A DNA stretch of 27,055 nt, taken from CAYJFD01 sp964369605. Its GTDB lineage: Bacteria; Bacteroidota; Bacteroidia; Bacteroidales; UBA932. A program made the translations under genes and the position numbers. Position 1 is the first letter of the stretch, and each line of letters starts with the position of its first letter. Under the pieces are notes generated by a model. That model was given only the letters and a program-made list of their open reading frames with translations, did not search any database and was not told the DNA's origin. This document shows, piece by piece, positions 1 to 8,401 of this stretch. The DNA lies in the NCBI GenBank assembly GCA_964369605.1, contig CAYJFD010000029.1, forward strand, positions 1-27,055. The letters run 5' to 3'.

Positions 1-50
1 GCATCAGCCTTCCAAGCTGAGGGTCGCGGGTTCGAACCTCGTCTTCCGCT
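1..50 (+). tRNA. tRNA-Gly (TCC anticodon), 5' end cut off by the window
   Basis: This is the 3' part of a glycine tRNA. The anticodon stem TCAGC/GCTGA encloses loop CTTCCAA, giving anticodon TCC. The T-arm follows with TTCGAAC in its loop, and the 3' acceptor strand CTTCCGC ends at 49 with T50 as discriminator base. No CCA is encoded. A short T-run follows. The 5' acceptor and D-arm lie outside the window. A tRNA-Thr starts 16 nt downstream, so the two are probably co-transcribed with tuf. Confidence 0.93.
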
Positions 51-66
51 CTTTTTTCATTATTTG

Positions 67-138
67 GCCAGTGTAGCTCAGGGGTAGAGCGCTTCCTTGG
101 TAAGGAAGAGGTCATGAGTTCAACTCTCATCACCGGCT
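67..138 (+). tRNA. tRNA-Thr (GGT anticodon)
   Basis: A complete 72-nt cloverleaf can be drawn. Acceptor GCCAGTG pairs with CACCGGC with one A-C mismatch. The D-arm contains AGCTCAGGGGTAGAGC. The anticodon stem CTTCC/GGAAG encloses TTGGTAA, giving anticodon GGT. The T-loop is TTCAACT. CCA is not encoded. It lies 42 nt upstream of tuf, an order common in Bacteroidales, and no terminator separates them, so joint transcription with processing is likely. Confidence 0.95.
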
Positions 139-180
139 CTATTAACAAATAAATAATTCATTAATATAATTTTTTTAATT

Positions 181-1368
181 ATGGCAAAAGAAACTTACAA
201 AAGGGAAAAACCCCACGTAAACATTGGTACTATTGGCCACGTTGACCACGGTAAGACAACTCTTACTGCAGCAATTACTACTGTACTTGCAAGAAAAGGT
301 TTCTCTGAGATGCGTTCATTCGATTCTATCGACAATGCACCTGAAGAGAAAGAGCGTGGTATCACTATTAATACTGCACACGTAGAGTATCAAACTGAAA
401 CTCGTCACTATGCACACGTTGACTGTCCAGGTCACGCGGACTACGTTAAGAACATGGTTACAGGTGCTGCACAGATGGACGGTGCTATTCTTGTAGTAGC
501 TGCTACAGATGGTCCTATGCCTCAAACTCGTGAGCATATCCTTCTTGCACGTCAGGTAAACGTACCTAAAATCGTTGTATTCTTAAATAAAGTAGATATC
601 GTTGATGATCCAGAAATGGTAGAACTAGTAGAGATGGAAGTTCGTGAACTTCTTTCAGCATACGAGTATGATGGAGATAACGCTCCTATCATCCAAGGTT
701 CTGCACTAGGTGCTCTTAACGGAGATGCTCAATGGGAAGAAAAAGTTCTTGAGCTTATGCAATCAGTAGATGATTACATTCCACTTCCTCCACGTGACAA
801 CGAGAAGCCATTCCTTATGCCTATCGAGGACGTATTCTCAATCACTGGTCGTGGTACTGTAGCTACAGGTCGTATCGAGTCAGGTATCATCAAGAGTGGT
901 GATGAAGTTCAAATCATCGGTCTAGGTGAAGAGCCAAGAAAATCAGTTGTTACTGGTATCGAGATGTTCCGTAAGATTCTTGATCAAGGAGAAGCTGGAG
1001 ATAACGCAGGTCTACTTCTTCGTGGTATCGATAAGAAAGAAATTAAGAGAGGTCAAGTTATCGCTCACCCAAATACTATCACTCCTCACAATAGATTCGA
1101 AGGACAAATCTATGTACTTACAAAAGGTGAAGGTGGACGTCACACTCCATTCCACAACAAGTACCGTCCTCAGTTCTTCATCAGAACACTTGACATTACA
1201 GGAGAAATCACTCTTCCAGAAGGTGTTGAGATGGTAATGCCAGGAGATAACGTTGCTATTAACGTAGAACTTATCTACCCAGTAGCACTTAACGAAGGTC
1301 TTCGTTTCGCAATCCGTGAAGGTGGTCGTACAGTAGGATCTGGTCAGGTAACTAAGATTCTTGACTAA
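181..1368 (+). CDS. tuf: Elongation factor Tu
   Basis: EF-Tu is the GTPase that carries aminoacyl-tRNA to the ribosomal A site in the cytoplasm. At 395 aa it has the normal length. The G-domain motifs are GHVDHGKT (residues 19-26), DCPGH (81-85) and NKVD (136-139). Domains 2 and 3 follow, with the conserved GGRHTPF and RPQF stretches, and the protein ends in the usual GQVTKIL-type tail. The ATG start is clear, and an AT-rich leader without a Shine-Dalgarno sequence precedes it, as usual in Bacteroidota. It follows tRNA-Gly and tRNA-Thr and precedes tRNA-Trp and secE. Mixed tRNA/tuf/secE transcription is common in bacteria. Identification is secure. Confidence 0.99.
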   Translation: MAKETYKREKPHVNIGTIGHVDHGKTTLTAAITTVLARKGFSEMRSFDSIDNAPEEKERGITINTAHVEYQTETRHYAHVDCPGHADYVKNMVTGAAQMDGAILVVAATDGPMPQTREHILLARQVNVPKIVVFLNKVDIVDDPEMVELVEMEVRELLSAYEYDGDNAPIIQGSALGALNGDAQWEEKVLELMQSVDDYIPLPPRDNEKPFLMPIEDVFSITGRGTVATGRIESGIIKSGDEVQIIGLGEEPRKSVVTGIEMFRKILDQGEAGDNAGLLLRGIDKKEIKRGQVIAHPNTITPHNRFEGQIYVLTKGEGGRHTPFHNKYRPQFFIRTLDITGEITLPEGVEMVMPGDNVAINVELIYPVALNEGLRFAIREGGRTVGSGQVTKILD

Positions 1369-1384
1369 GAATAAAAAAATATTT

Positions 1385-1416
1385 AAGGGAATAACGTTTT
1401 AGTTATTCCCTTCTTT
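1385..1416 (+). terminator. Hairpin between tuf and tRNA-Trp
   Basis: An 11-bp perfect stem (1385-1395 with 1402-1412) has loop GTTTTA and is followed by only a short, interrupted T-tract (CTTT). It sits 4 nt before the tRNA-Trp gene. The weak T-run suggests a partial terminator or a processing/stability hairpin at the 3' end of the tuf mRNA rather than a full stop. Confidence 0.6.
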
Positions 1417-1487
1417 AGGAGCATAGTTCAAGGGTAGAATAGCGGTCTCCAAAACCGTTGATGGGAGTTCGAATCTCTCTGCTCCTG
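1417..1487 (+). tRNA. tRNA-Trp (CCA anticodon)
   Basis: A complete 71-nt cloverleaf is present. Acceptor AGGAGCA pairs with TGCTCCT, with G1487 as discriminator. The anticodon stem GCGGT/ACCGT encloses CTCCAAA, giving anticodon CCA (Trp). The T-loop is TTCGAAT. No 3' CCA is encoded. It sits between tuf and secE, the place where tRNA-Trp is found in many bacteria, and is flanked on both sides by hairpins that may define or process its ends. Confidence 0.96.
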
Positions 1488-1490
1488 CTA

Positions 1491-1517
1491 ATCTCACGGG
1501 TTACGCCGTGGGATTTT
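1491..1517 (+). terminator. Hairpin after tRNA-Trp
   Basis: A 9-bp stem (1491-1499 with 1506-1514, one G-T wobble) with loop GTTACG is followed by TTT. It starts 4 nt after the tRNA. The T-tract is short, so read-through into secE is likely. It may act as a partial terminator or as a processing signal for the tRNA 3' end. Confidence 0.5.
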
Positions 1518-1576
1518 AAACAATAATACAACCAAGGGGCTTCCAACCTTTATAGTATTAAAATTTAAACAAAAAA

Positions 1577-1768
1577 ATGAGCAAAATAACATTGTATCTA
1601 AAAGAGTCTTACACAGAGCTCACTAAAAAAACAACTTGGCCAACATGGTCTAGGTTACAAAATTTAGCAGTTATCGTAATGATTGCTTCAGCAATTTTCG
1701 CAACTGTTGTTTTCCTAATGGATTATGTGTTCAGACATTCAATGAGTGCAATATATAATTTATTGTAA
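1577..1768 (+). CDS. secE: Preprotein translocase subunit SecE
   Basis: SecE is the small essential subunit that clamps SecY in the inner-membrane protein-export channel. This 63-aa protein has the single-TM form normal in most bacteria outside the enterics. It has an amphipathic N-terminal helix with the conserved KTTWPTW motif (about 18-24) and one hydrophobic span (about 29-50). The ATG has no Shine-Dalgarno sequence. nusG starts 5 nt after its stop codon, so the pair is probably translationally coupled. The secE-nusG-rplK order is conserved across bacteria, which supports the call despite the short length. Confidence 0.96.
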   Translation: MSKITLYLKESYTELTKKTTWPTWSRLQNLAVIVMIASAIFATVVFLMDYVFRHSMSAIYNLL

Positions 1769-1773
1769 TTATT

Positions 1774-2328
1774 ATGAGTGAAATGCCAAAAAAGTGGTAT
1801 GTTGTACGCGCCGCTGGGGGAAAGGAAAAGAAAGCAAAGGAGTACATAGAGAGCGAAATCAAAGCACTTGGTTTTGCTGATTATGTTTCACAGGTCTTAA
1901 TTCCTACTGAAAAGATTTTTCAGGTGCGTAACGGTAAGAAAATAAGCACTGAGCGTATCTTCTTCCCAGGTTATATACTAATCGAAGCACACCTTACAGG
2001 TGAAATACAACATATTATCCGAAACATTCCTCATGTCTCAGGTTTCCTAACTGAAAGACAAGATAAAGACAAGCAGCCTGTCCCATTAAGGGAAAGTGAA
2101 GTTAATAAGATCCTAGGTAAAGTTGATGAACTACAGGAGCAAGAGGAGGAAAATATCACTCCTTTCTATGTAGGTGAAACTGCTAAGATTATTGACGGAC
2201 CATTCAATGGCTTTATTGGAAATATCGAAGAAGTTCTTGAAGATAAGAAGAAACTGAAGATTATGGTTAAGATCTTTGGCAGAAAGACATTATTAGAACT
2301 AAACTTTGTTCAAGTAGTTAAAGAATAA
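1774..2328 (+). CDS. nusG: Transcription termination/antitermination protein NusG
   Basis: NusG binds the RNA polymerase clamp and modulates pausing, Rho termination and coupling to the ribosome. The 184-aa protein has an N-terminal NGN domain, starting with KKWYVVRAAGGKE and including the FFPGYILIE segment. An acidic linker (around 108-123) follows, then a C-terminal KOW domain containing GPFNGFIGNIEEV and ending in LNFVQVVKE. Length is typical of Bacteroidota NusG. The ATG at 1774 is used because it gives 5-nt spacing to secE. A second in-frame ATG at residue 4 is possible. It is followed 15 nt later by rplK. Confidence 0.98.
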   Translation: MSEMPKKWYVVRAAGGKEKKAKEYIESEIKALGFADYVSQVLIPTEKIFQVRNGKKISTERIFFPGYILIEAHLTGEIQHIIRNIPHVSGFLTERQDKDKQPVPLRESEVNKILGKVDELQEQEEENITPFYVGETAKIIDGPFNGFIGNIEEVLEDKKKLKIMVKIFGRKTLLELNFVQVVKE

Positions 2329-2343
2329 AAATTAAACAACATT

Positions 2344-2790
2344 ATGGCTAAAGAAATCGCCGCATTTATTAAGTTGCAGATTAAAGGTGGAGCTGCCAAT
2401 CCTTCTCCTCCTGTAGGACCAGCACTTGGTTCGAAGGGAGTGAACATTATGGATTTCTGCAAACAATTTAATGCTCGTACCCAAGAGAAAGCAGGACAAG
2501 TACTTCCTGTTATTATCACCGTATTCAGCGACAAGTCTTTCACTTTCGTTGTAAAACAGCCACCTGTTGCAATCCAACTTAAAGATGCTGCTAAAATTAA
2601 ATCTGGTTCAGCTGAATCAAATCGTAATAAGGTAGCAACTATCACTTGGGAACAAGTTAAGGAGATTGCTGAGAACAAAATGCCGGATATGAACGCATTT
2701 ACACTAAGGTCAGCGATGACAATGGTAGCAGGTACTGCAAGAAGTATGGGTATCAATATCGATGGAGCATTTCCTGCCGATGTACAATAA
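2344..2790 (+). CDS. rplK: 50S ribosomal protein L11 (uL11)
   Basis: L11 binds 23S rRNA in the GTPase-associated centre with the L10/L12 stalk and is the site of thiostrepton action and RelA activation. The 148-aa protein has the conserved N-terminal stretch KLQIKGGAANPSPPVGPALG and the proline-rich hinge region. The C-terminal RNA-binding domain contains GTARSMGI near its end. rplA follows 12 nt after the stop. The rplK-rplA-rplJ-rplL order is the standard arrangement. No L1-type leader could be recognised upstream. Confidence 0.99.
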   Translation: MAKEIAAFIKLQIKGGAANPSPPVGPALGSKGVNIMDFCKQFNARTQEKAGQVLPVIITVFSDKSFTFVVKQPPVAIQLKDAAKIKSGSAESNRNKVATITWEQVKEIAENKMPDMNAFTLRSAMTMVAGTARSMGINIDGAFPADVQ

Positions 2791-2802
2791 GAATTGCACG
2801 CT

Positions 2803-3504
2803 ATGGGTAAATTAACAAAGAATCAAAAAATAGCTTGTGAGAAAGTTAACAAGGACGAACAGCACAAATTAATAGATGCTTGTAGCTTAGTAAAAGAAAT
2901 TACTTATACTAAGTTTGATGCATCAGTTGATCTTGCAGTACGTTTAGGTGTTGACCCTCGTAAGGCTAATCAGATGGTACGTGGCGTTGTAACTCTTCCA
3001 CACGGAACAGGTAAAGAGACCCGCGTTTTAGTATTATGTACACCTGACAAAGAGGCTGAAGCACAAGCTGCTGGAGCTGATTTCGTAGGTTTAGATGAGT
3101 ATATTGATAAAATCAAGGGAGGATGGACTGATATAGATGTTATCATCTGTACACCATCAGTTATGACTAAGATAGGTCCTATCGGACGTATTCTAGGTCC
3201 TAGAGGTCTAATGCCTAACCCTAAGACAGGTACTGTTACTATGGATGTAGCATCAGCTGTTAAAGAGGTTAAAGCAGGTAAAATTGACTTCAAGGTTGAT
3301 AAAACTGGTATCGTTCATACTTCAGTTGGTAAAGTTTCTTTTGATGCAAAACAGCTTGCTGAAAATGCATTAGAAGTTCTAAATACTATAGTTAAATTAA
3401 AGCCACAATCACTTAAAGGAACTTATATTAAGAGTATTTATCTCTCTTCTACTATGAGTCCTAGTGTAAATATTGACTCTAAAACTTTCAGTGCTGCTGA
3501 ATAA
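2803..3504 (+). CDS. rplA: 50S ribosomal protein L1 (uL1)
   Basis: L1 forms the mobile stalk at the ribosomal E site and in many bacteria represses its own operon. From the ATG at 2803 it is 233 aa, beginning MGKLTKNQK, as in other Bacteroidales. An upstream in-frame TTG at 2794 would add three residues (M-H-A) with no family support, so the ATG is chosen. Visible motifs are RKANQMVRG, the LPHGTGK segment, the RILGPRGLMPNPKTGT signature, and a C-terminal GTYIKSIYLSSTMSP tail. It sits 12 nt after rplK and 11 nt before rplJ. Confidence 0.98.
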   Translation: MGKLTKNQKIACEKVNKDEQHKLIDACSLVKEITYTKFDASVDLAVRLGVDPRKANQMVRGVVTLPHGTGKETRVLVLCTPDKEAEAQAAGADFVGLDEYIDKIKGGWTDIDVIICTPSVMTKIGPIGRILGPRGLMPNPKTGTVTMDVASAVKEVKAGKIDFKVDKTGIVHTSVGKVSFDAKQLAENALEVLNTIVKLKPQSLKGTYIKSIYLSSTMSPSVNIDSKTFSAAE

Positions 3505-3515
3505 TAATTTTATTT

Positions 3516-4040
3516 ATGAGAAAAGAAGTAAAAGAACAAATTATTTGTAGTTTAGCAGCTCAATTAGAGCAAACTCCTAACTTTTACGTTGTAGACCTAG
3601 CTGGTCTTAACGCAGAGCAAACAAGCGAACTTCGTCGTGCTTGCTATGAGAAAGAAGTTAAGCTTGTAGTGGTTAAAAATACGCTATTTAAGAGAACTTT
3701 AGATTCAATTATATCTGAAGATGCTAAAGCTATATTTTCAACGTTAGAAGGTCCTTCTGCGATTATGTTTACTATTGCACCTAACACTCCAGCAAAACTT
3801 ATTAAAGAGTTTGGAGCTAAAATGGGCAAGCCAGTATTAAAGAGTGCTTATGTACAAGAATGCTTGTACCTAGGAGCTGAGAATCTGGAGGCATTAATAA
3901 ACATCAAATCACGCGAAGAACTTATCGGTGATATTATTGGTCTATTACAGTCGCCAATCAAGAATGTTATTTCAGGTCTTAAATCAGAGGCTGGAGACAA
4001 GATTGCAGGTATTGTAAAGACTTTATCAGAAAAAGAATAA
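3516..4040 (+). CDS. rplJ: 50S ribosomal protein L10 (uL10)
   Basis: L10 anchors the L7/L12 dimers to the ribosome and, with L12, can repress its own mRNA in other bacteria. The 174-aa protein starts MRKEVKEQII. Its N-terminal rRNA-binding domain contains the VVKNTLFKR motif, and its C-terminal helix ends near KSEAGDKIAGIVKTLSEKE. Length matches the family. The gap from rplA is only 11 nt, so any L10 leader would have to lie within the rplA coding region. rplL follows after 34 nt. Confidence 0.98.
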   Translation: MRKEVKEQIICSLAAQLEQTPNFYVVDLAGLNAEQTSELRRACYEKEVKLVVVKNTLFKRTLDSIISEDAKAIFSTLEGPSAIMFTIAPNTPAKLIKEFGAKMGKPVLKSAYVQECLYLGAENLEALINIKSREELIGDIIGLLQSPIKNVISGLKSEAGDKIAGIVKTLSEKE

Positions 4041-4074
4041 TAAAAATTAATAAAAACACTTAATAATAACAATC

Positions 4075-4449
4075 ATGGCAGATATCAAAAAATTTGCGGA
4101 AGACTTAGTTAACCTAACTGTAAAAGAAGTTCAAGAACTTGCACAAGTTCTTAAAGAAGAGTACGGCATTGAGCCAGCAGCTGCAGCAGCAGTTGTAGCA
4201 GCAGCACCAGCAGAAGGTGGCGCAGCAGCGGCTGAAAAGACAGAATTCGATGTTATTCTTGTTTCAGCAGGACAAGCTAAACTTCAAATCGTTAAGGTAG
4301 TAAAAGAACTAACTGGTTTAGGTCTTAAAGAAGCTAAAGAACTTGTTGACAAAGCACCAGCTCCACTTAAGGAGAAGACTAACAAAGCTGAAGCAGAATC
4401 AATTAAAGCAGCAGTCGAGGAAGCTGGAGGAGAAGTTGAGATTAAATAA
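4075..4449 (+). CDS. rplL: 50S ribosomal protein L7/L12 (bL12)
   Basis: L12 dimers form the flexible stalk that recruits EF-Tu, EF-G and other GTPase factors. The 124-aa protein has an N-terminal dimerisation domain (about 1-32), a long alanine-rich hinge (about 37-56), and the C-terminal factor-binding domain from EKTEFDVIL onward, including KELTGLGLKEAKELVDKAP. Codons in the hinge are repetitive (gca runs), giving an AG/C-rich tract that is normal for this gene. A terminator-like hairpin follows before rpoB. Confidence 0.99.
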   Translation: MADIKKFAEDLVNLTVKEVQELAQVLKEEYGIEPAAAAAVVAAAPAEGGAAAAEKTEFDVILVSAGQAKLQIVKVVKELTGLGLKEAKELVDKAPAPLKEKTNKAEAESIKAAVEEAGGEVEIK

Positions 4450-4459
4450 GCTAATTCTA

Positions 4460-4517
4460 TCCCTTTAAAAGGGAATACTCTCAGGTTTAGGGTCATTAAA
4501 AGGCTCTAAACCTTTTT
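4460..4517 (+). terminator. Attenuator-type hairpins in the rplL-rpoB gap
   Basis: Two hairpins lie in the 107-nt gap. The first is short: TCCCTT (4460-4465) with AAGGGA (4469-4474). The second is strong: 12 bp (4483-4494 with 4502-4513, including G-T wobbles) with a 7-nt AT loop, followed at once by a T-run and a second T7 run at 4522-4528. This has the form of an intrinsic terminator, yet rpoB has no recognisable promoter after it. It is therefore best read as a partial terminator lowering rpoBC output relative to L10/L12, as known in E. coli at the same place. Confidence 0.75.
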
Positions 4518-4556
4518 GTCGTTTTTTTAAGTTTGTTTACAACTAATCCTATAGAA

Positions 4557-7500
4557 ATGTCTCTTCATACTAATAATCAGCGAACTACATTCGCAACTAC
4601 AAAATTACTTCTGGATTATCCTGATTTCCTAGAAGTACAACTAAAATCTTTTAGAGATTTTTTTCAATTAGATACAACGGCTGAAAACCGTCGTAACGAG
4701 GGTCTATTCAAAGTATTCCAGGAGATTTTCCCTATTTCTGATACTCGAAATAATTTCGTTCTAGAATTTATCGATTATTTCATTGATCCACCTCGTTATT
4801 CCATCGACGAGTGCTTAGACAGAGGACTAACATATAGTGTTCCTCTTAAAGCTAAGTTAAAGCTATTCTGTACAGATCCTGAACATGAAGATTTTGATAC
4901 AACTATCCAAGATGTTTATCTTGGTACGATTCCTTATATGACACCAAGAGGAACTTTCCTTATTAATGGTTCTGAGAGAATTGTAGTATCGCAGCTTCAC
5001 CGTTCACCTGGTGTATTCTTTGGTCAAAGTTTACACGCTAACGGAACAAAACTATATTCAGCAAGAATTATTCCTTTTAAGGGATCTTGGATTGAATTTG
5101 CAACTGACATTAACAATGTCATGTACGCATATATTGATAGAAAGAAAAAATTACCTGTTACCACCCTACTTAGAGCTATGGGATTCGAAAGCGACAAGGA
5201 TATCTTAGATATTTTTGGATTAGCTAACGAAATTAAGGTTAACAAGACTAATTTAACAAAGAATATCGGCAGCAAGTTAGCTGCTAGGGTTTTAAAAACA
5301 TGGAATGAAGATTTCGTAGATGAGGACACAGGAGAGGTAGTATATATCGAGCGTAACGAAATCGTAATAGACCGTGAAACAATTCTTGAAGAACATCATA
5401 TTGATGCAATTATCGACTCAGGGGTAAGTACTATTTTAGTACATAAGGAAGATGTGAGCGAATTTGCCATCATTCACAATACTCTTCAAAAAGACGTATG
5501 TAACTCTGAGAAAGAGGCTATTTTCTATACATATCGCCAGCTTCGTAACTCTGAACCACCAGATGAGGCTACTGCAAGGGATGTGATAGACAAACTTTTC
5601 TTCTCAGATAAGAGATATGACTTAGGAAGCGTTGGACGTTATCGTCTAAATCGTAAATTAAACCTAAGTACACCAGCTGATGTTAGAGTGTTAACAAAGG
5701 CTGACATTATAGAGATCATTAGATGTCTAATTCAACTTATTAATTCTAAAGCTATAGTTGACGATATCGATCACCTAAGCAATAGACGTATTAGAACTGT
5801 TGGAGAGCAGTTAGCGAACCAATTCGGTGTAGGTCTTACACGTATTGCTCGCACTATTAAAGAAAGAATGAATGTAAGAGATAATGAGGTCTTCGTTCCT
5901 ACTGACCTTATTAATGCTAAGACATTATCTTCAGTTATCAACTCTTTCTTTGGTACTAGCCAGCTTTCTCAGTTTATGGATCAAACTAATCCTTTAGCAG
6001 AGATGACAAACAAACGTCGTCTTTCAGCTCTAGGACCAGGAGGTTTATCAAGAGATAGAGCAGGTTTCGAGGTACGTGACGTTCACTACACTCACTACGG
6101 CCGCCTTTGTCCTATTGAAACTCCTGAGGGACCAAACATCGGTCTTATCTCTTCTCTTTGTGTCTATGCAAAAATTAATGATCTAGGATTTATCGAAACA
6201 CCTTATCGTAAAGTTGAGAATGGTGTTGTAAATATGGATAAAGACAGCATCATTTATATGAGTGCAGAGGACGAGGAAGATAAGGTAGTAGCACAAGCAA
6301 GTATAGAAATCGATGATAATGGAAACATTATCGAAGAGAGAATTAAATGTCGTTACGAGGCAGATTACCCAGTAGTAACTAAAGAAGGTGTTAACTTTAT
6401 GGACGTTGCTCCTAATCAGATCGCTTCTATCGCGGCATCTCTTATTCCTTTCCTTGAGCACGACGATGCGAACCGCGCACTTATGGGATCAAACATGATG
6501 AGACAGGCTGTTCCTGTTGTTCGACCAGAATCTCCGATTGTTGGAACTGGACTAGAGGCAGCTGTTGTAAAAGATTCACGTTCTCAAGTTGTTGCAAAGA
6601 AAGATGGAGAAATAGTTTATGTTGACGCAAGGGAGATTCATGTTAGATATGAGCAAACAGCAAGCGAGAAATTCGTTAGCTTTAGCCCAGAAATCACTGT
6701 ATATAAACTACCACTATATAGAAAAACAAACCAAAGTACATCTATAACTCTTAAACCTATTGTTAGATCTGGTCAAAAGGTAACTGAAGGCCAAATTCTA
6801 ACTGAGGGTTATGCTACTCAAAAAGGAGAGTTAGCACTTGGTCGTAACCTTAAGGTTGCATTCATGCCATGGAAAGGTTATAACTATGAGGATGCTATCG
6901 TACTTTCTGAAAGAATTATCAGAGAAGATATATTCACATCTATACACGTAGATGAGTACATAATGGAAGTTCGTGATACCAAGCGTGGTATGGAAGAACT
7001 TACTTCTGATATTCCAAATGTTAGTGAAGATGCGACTAAGGATCTAGATGAAAATGGTATTATCCGCATTGGTGCTAATATCGAGCCAGGAGATATTCTT
7101 ATTGGTAAGATTACACCTAAGGGAGAAAGCGACCCTTCACCTGAAGAGAAACTTCTAAGAGCGATCTTTGGAGATAAAGCAGGTGATGTAAAAGATGCTT
7201 CTTTAAAGGCTTCACCATCTCTTTCAGGTACGATTATTGGCAAGCGCCTATTTGCTCGTATCGCGAAAGAAGATAAAAAAGGTAAAGCAAATACAAAAGA
7301 AGCTGTTAAGAGAGTTGAAGAGGAATTCAATACTAAGGCTACAGCTCACAGAGAAAGATTCTTAGAGAGATTATTAGTTCTAGTAGATGGTAAGAAAGCT
7401 CAAAGCATTTCTGACCTTTATGGAGCTGAAATTATAGCTAAAGGTGGAGATTTCACTTACGACAATCTAAATAGCATTAACTACGAAGATGTTAATCCAG

Positions 7501-8366
7501 TAAAATGGACATCTGATAAGAATACAAATAATCAAATCAAGCAGCTAATCAACAACTACTTGATCTTACACAAAGAGCTTGACGCAGATCTTAAACGTAT
7601 TAAGTATAATCTTACTATTGGTGATGAACTTCCAAATGGTATTATGCAGTTAGCTAAGGTTTACGTTGCTAAAAAGCGTAAGATTAGAGTAGGTGATAAG
7701 ATGGCAGGTAGACACGGAAACAAGGGTATCGTAGCTAAGATTGTTAAGGATGAGGATATGCCTTTCCTTGATAATGGTAGCATTGTGGATATCGTACTTA
7801 ATCCTCTTGGTGTGCCTTCTCGTATGAACTTAGGACAGATTTATGAAACTGTATTAGGTTGGGCAGGTCAAGAACTAGGTATTAAGTTCAGTACTCCTAT
7901 TTTTGACGGAGCAACACTTGATGATATCTGTGCTTACACTGATAAGGCTGGTGTACCAAGATACGGTAAGACCTACCTTAGAGATGGTGGCACTGGTGAG
8001 AAATTTGACCAACCAGCGACTGTTGGAGTTATCTACATGATTAAACTTGGTCACATGGTAGATGATAAGATGCACGCACGTTCTATCGGACCATACTCTC
8101 TTATCACTCAGCAGCCTCTTGGAGGTAAGGCACAGTTCGGAGGTCAAAGATTCGGAGAGATGGAGGTTTGGGCATTAGAAGCTTTTGGAGCATCTAATAT
8201 TCTTCAAGAAATCTTAACTATCAAATCTGACGACGTAGTAGGAAGATCTAGAGCTTATGAAGCTATAGTTAAGGGAGACCCTATGCCTAATCCAGGAATT
8301 CCTGAGTCTTTAAATGTACTTCTTCACGAACTACGCGGACTTGGACTAAGTATTACCTTAGATTAA
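4557..8366 (+). CDS. rpoB: DNA-directed RNA polymerase subunit beta
   Basis: RpoB forms one half of the RNA polymerase active cleft. From the ATG at 4557 it is 1269 aa. A TTG at 4533 in the same frame would add eight residues (M-F-T-T-N-P-I-E), but it lies just after the terminator T-run and lacks family support. Bacteroidota-type motifs are seen throughout: the N-terminal TTKLLLDYPDFLEVQLKSF, the SQLSQFMDQTNPLAE rifampicin region, ETPEGPNIGLI, GDKMAGRHGNKG, and the C-terminal LLHELRGLGL. Residue 485 (codon AAC, 6009-6011) is Asn where E. coli has His526, a known rifampicin-resistance site; the positions equal to Asp516 and Ser531 are unchanged. rpoC follows after 35 nt. Confidence 0.99.
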   Translation: MSLHTNNQRTTFATTKLLLDYPDFLEVQLKSFRDFFQLDTTAENRRNEGLFKVFQEIFPISDTRNNFVLEFIDYFIDPPRYSIDECLDRGLTYSVPLKAKLKLFCTDPEHEDFDTTIQDVYLGTIPYMTPRGTFLINGSERIVVSQLHRSPGVFFGQSLHANGTKLYSARIIPFKGSWIEFATDINNVMYAYIDRKKKLPVTTLLRAMGFESDKDILDIFGLANEIKVNKTNLTKNIGSKLAARVLKTWNEDFVDEDTGEVVYIERNEIVIDRETILEEHHIDAIIDSGVSTILVHKEDVSEFAIIHNTLQKDVCNSEKEAIFYTYRQLRNSEPPDEATARDVIDKLFFSDKRYDLGSVGRYRLNRKLNLSTPADVRVLTKADIIEIIRCLIQLINSKAIVDDIDHLSNRRIRTVGEQLANQFGVGLTRIARTIKERMNVRDNEVFVPTDLINAKTLSSVINSFFGTSQLSQFMDQTNPLAEMTNKRRLSALGPGGLSRDRAGFEVRDVHYTHYGRLCPIETPEGPNIGLISSLCVYAKINDLGFIETPYRKVENGVVNMDKDSIIYMSAEDEEDKVVAQASIEIDDNGNIIEERIKCRYEADYPVVTKEGVNFMDVAPNQIASIAASLIPFLEHDDANRALMGSNMMRQAVPVVRPESPIVGTGLEAAVVKDSRSQVVAKKDGEIVYVDAREIHVRYEQTASEKFVSFSPEITVYKLPLYRKTNQSTSITLKPIVRSGQKVTEGQILTEGYATQKGELALGRNLKVAFMPWKGYNYEDAIVLSERIIREDIFTSIHVDEYIMEVRDTKRGMEELTSDIPNVSEDATKDLDENGIIRIGANIEPGDILIGKITPKGESDPSPEEKLLRAIFGDKAGDVKDASLKASPSLSGTIIGKRLFARIAKEDKKGKANTKEAVKRVEEEFNTKATAHRERFLERLLVLVDGKKAQSISDLYGAEIIAKGGDFTYDNLNSINYEDVNPVKWTSDKNTNNQIKQLINNYLILHKELDADLKRIKYNLTIGDELPNGIMQLAKVYVAKKRKIRVGDKMAGRHGNKGIVAKIVKDEDMPFLDNGSIVDIVLNPLGVPSRMNLGQIYETVLGWAGQELGIKFSTPIFDGATLDDICAYTDKAGVPRYGKTYLRDGGTGEKFDQPATVGVIYMIKLGHMVDDKMHARSIGPYSLITQQPLGGKAQFGGQRFGEMEVWALEAFGASNILQEILTIKSDDVVGRSRAYEAIVKGDPMPNPGIPESLNVLLHELRGLGLSITLD

Positions 8367-8401
8367 TTTATTGATTTTTGAATAATTGAAATATATATAA
8401 T

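Noticed and set aside
1521..1576. Regulatory RNA in the leader of secE
   Set aside because: A weak AATAC/GTATT pairing can be drawn, but it is short and AT-rich and matches no known leader that I recognise.
2794..2802. TTG start for rplA, three codons upstream
   Set aside because: L1 in related species begins MGKLTKNQK, and the ATG at 2803 gives that start exactly.
4533..4556. TTG start for rpoB, eight codons upstream
   Set aside because: It lies a few bases after the T7 run of the attenuator and adds residues with no family support; ATG at 4557 fits.
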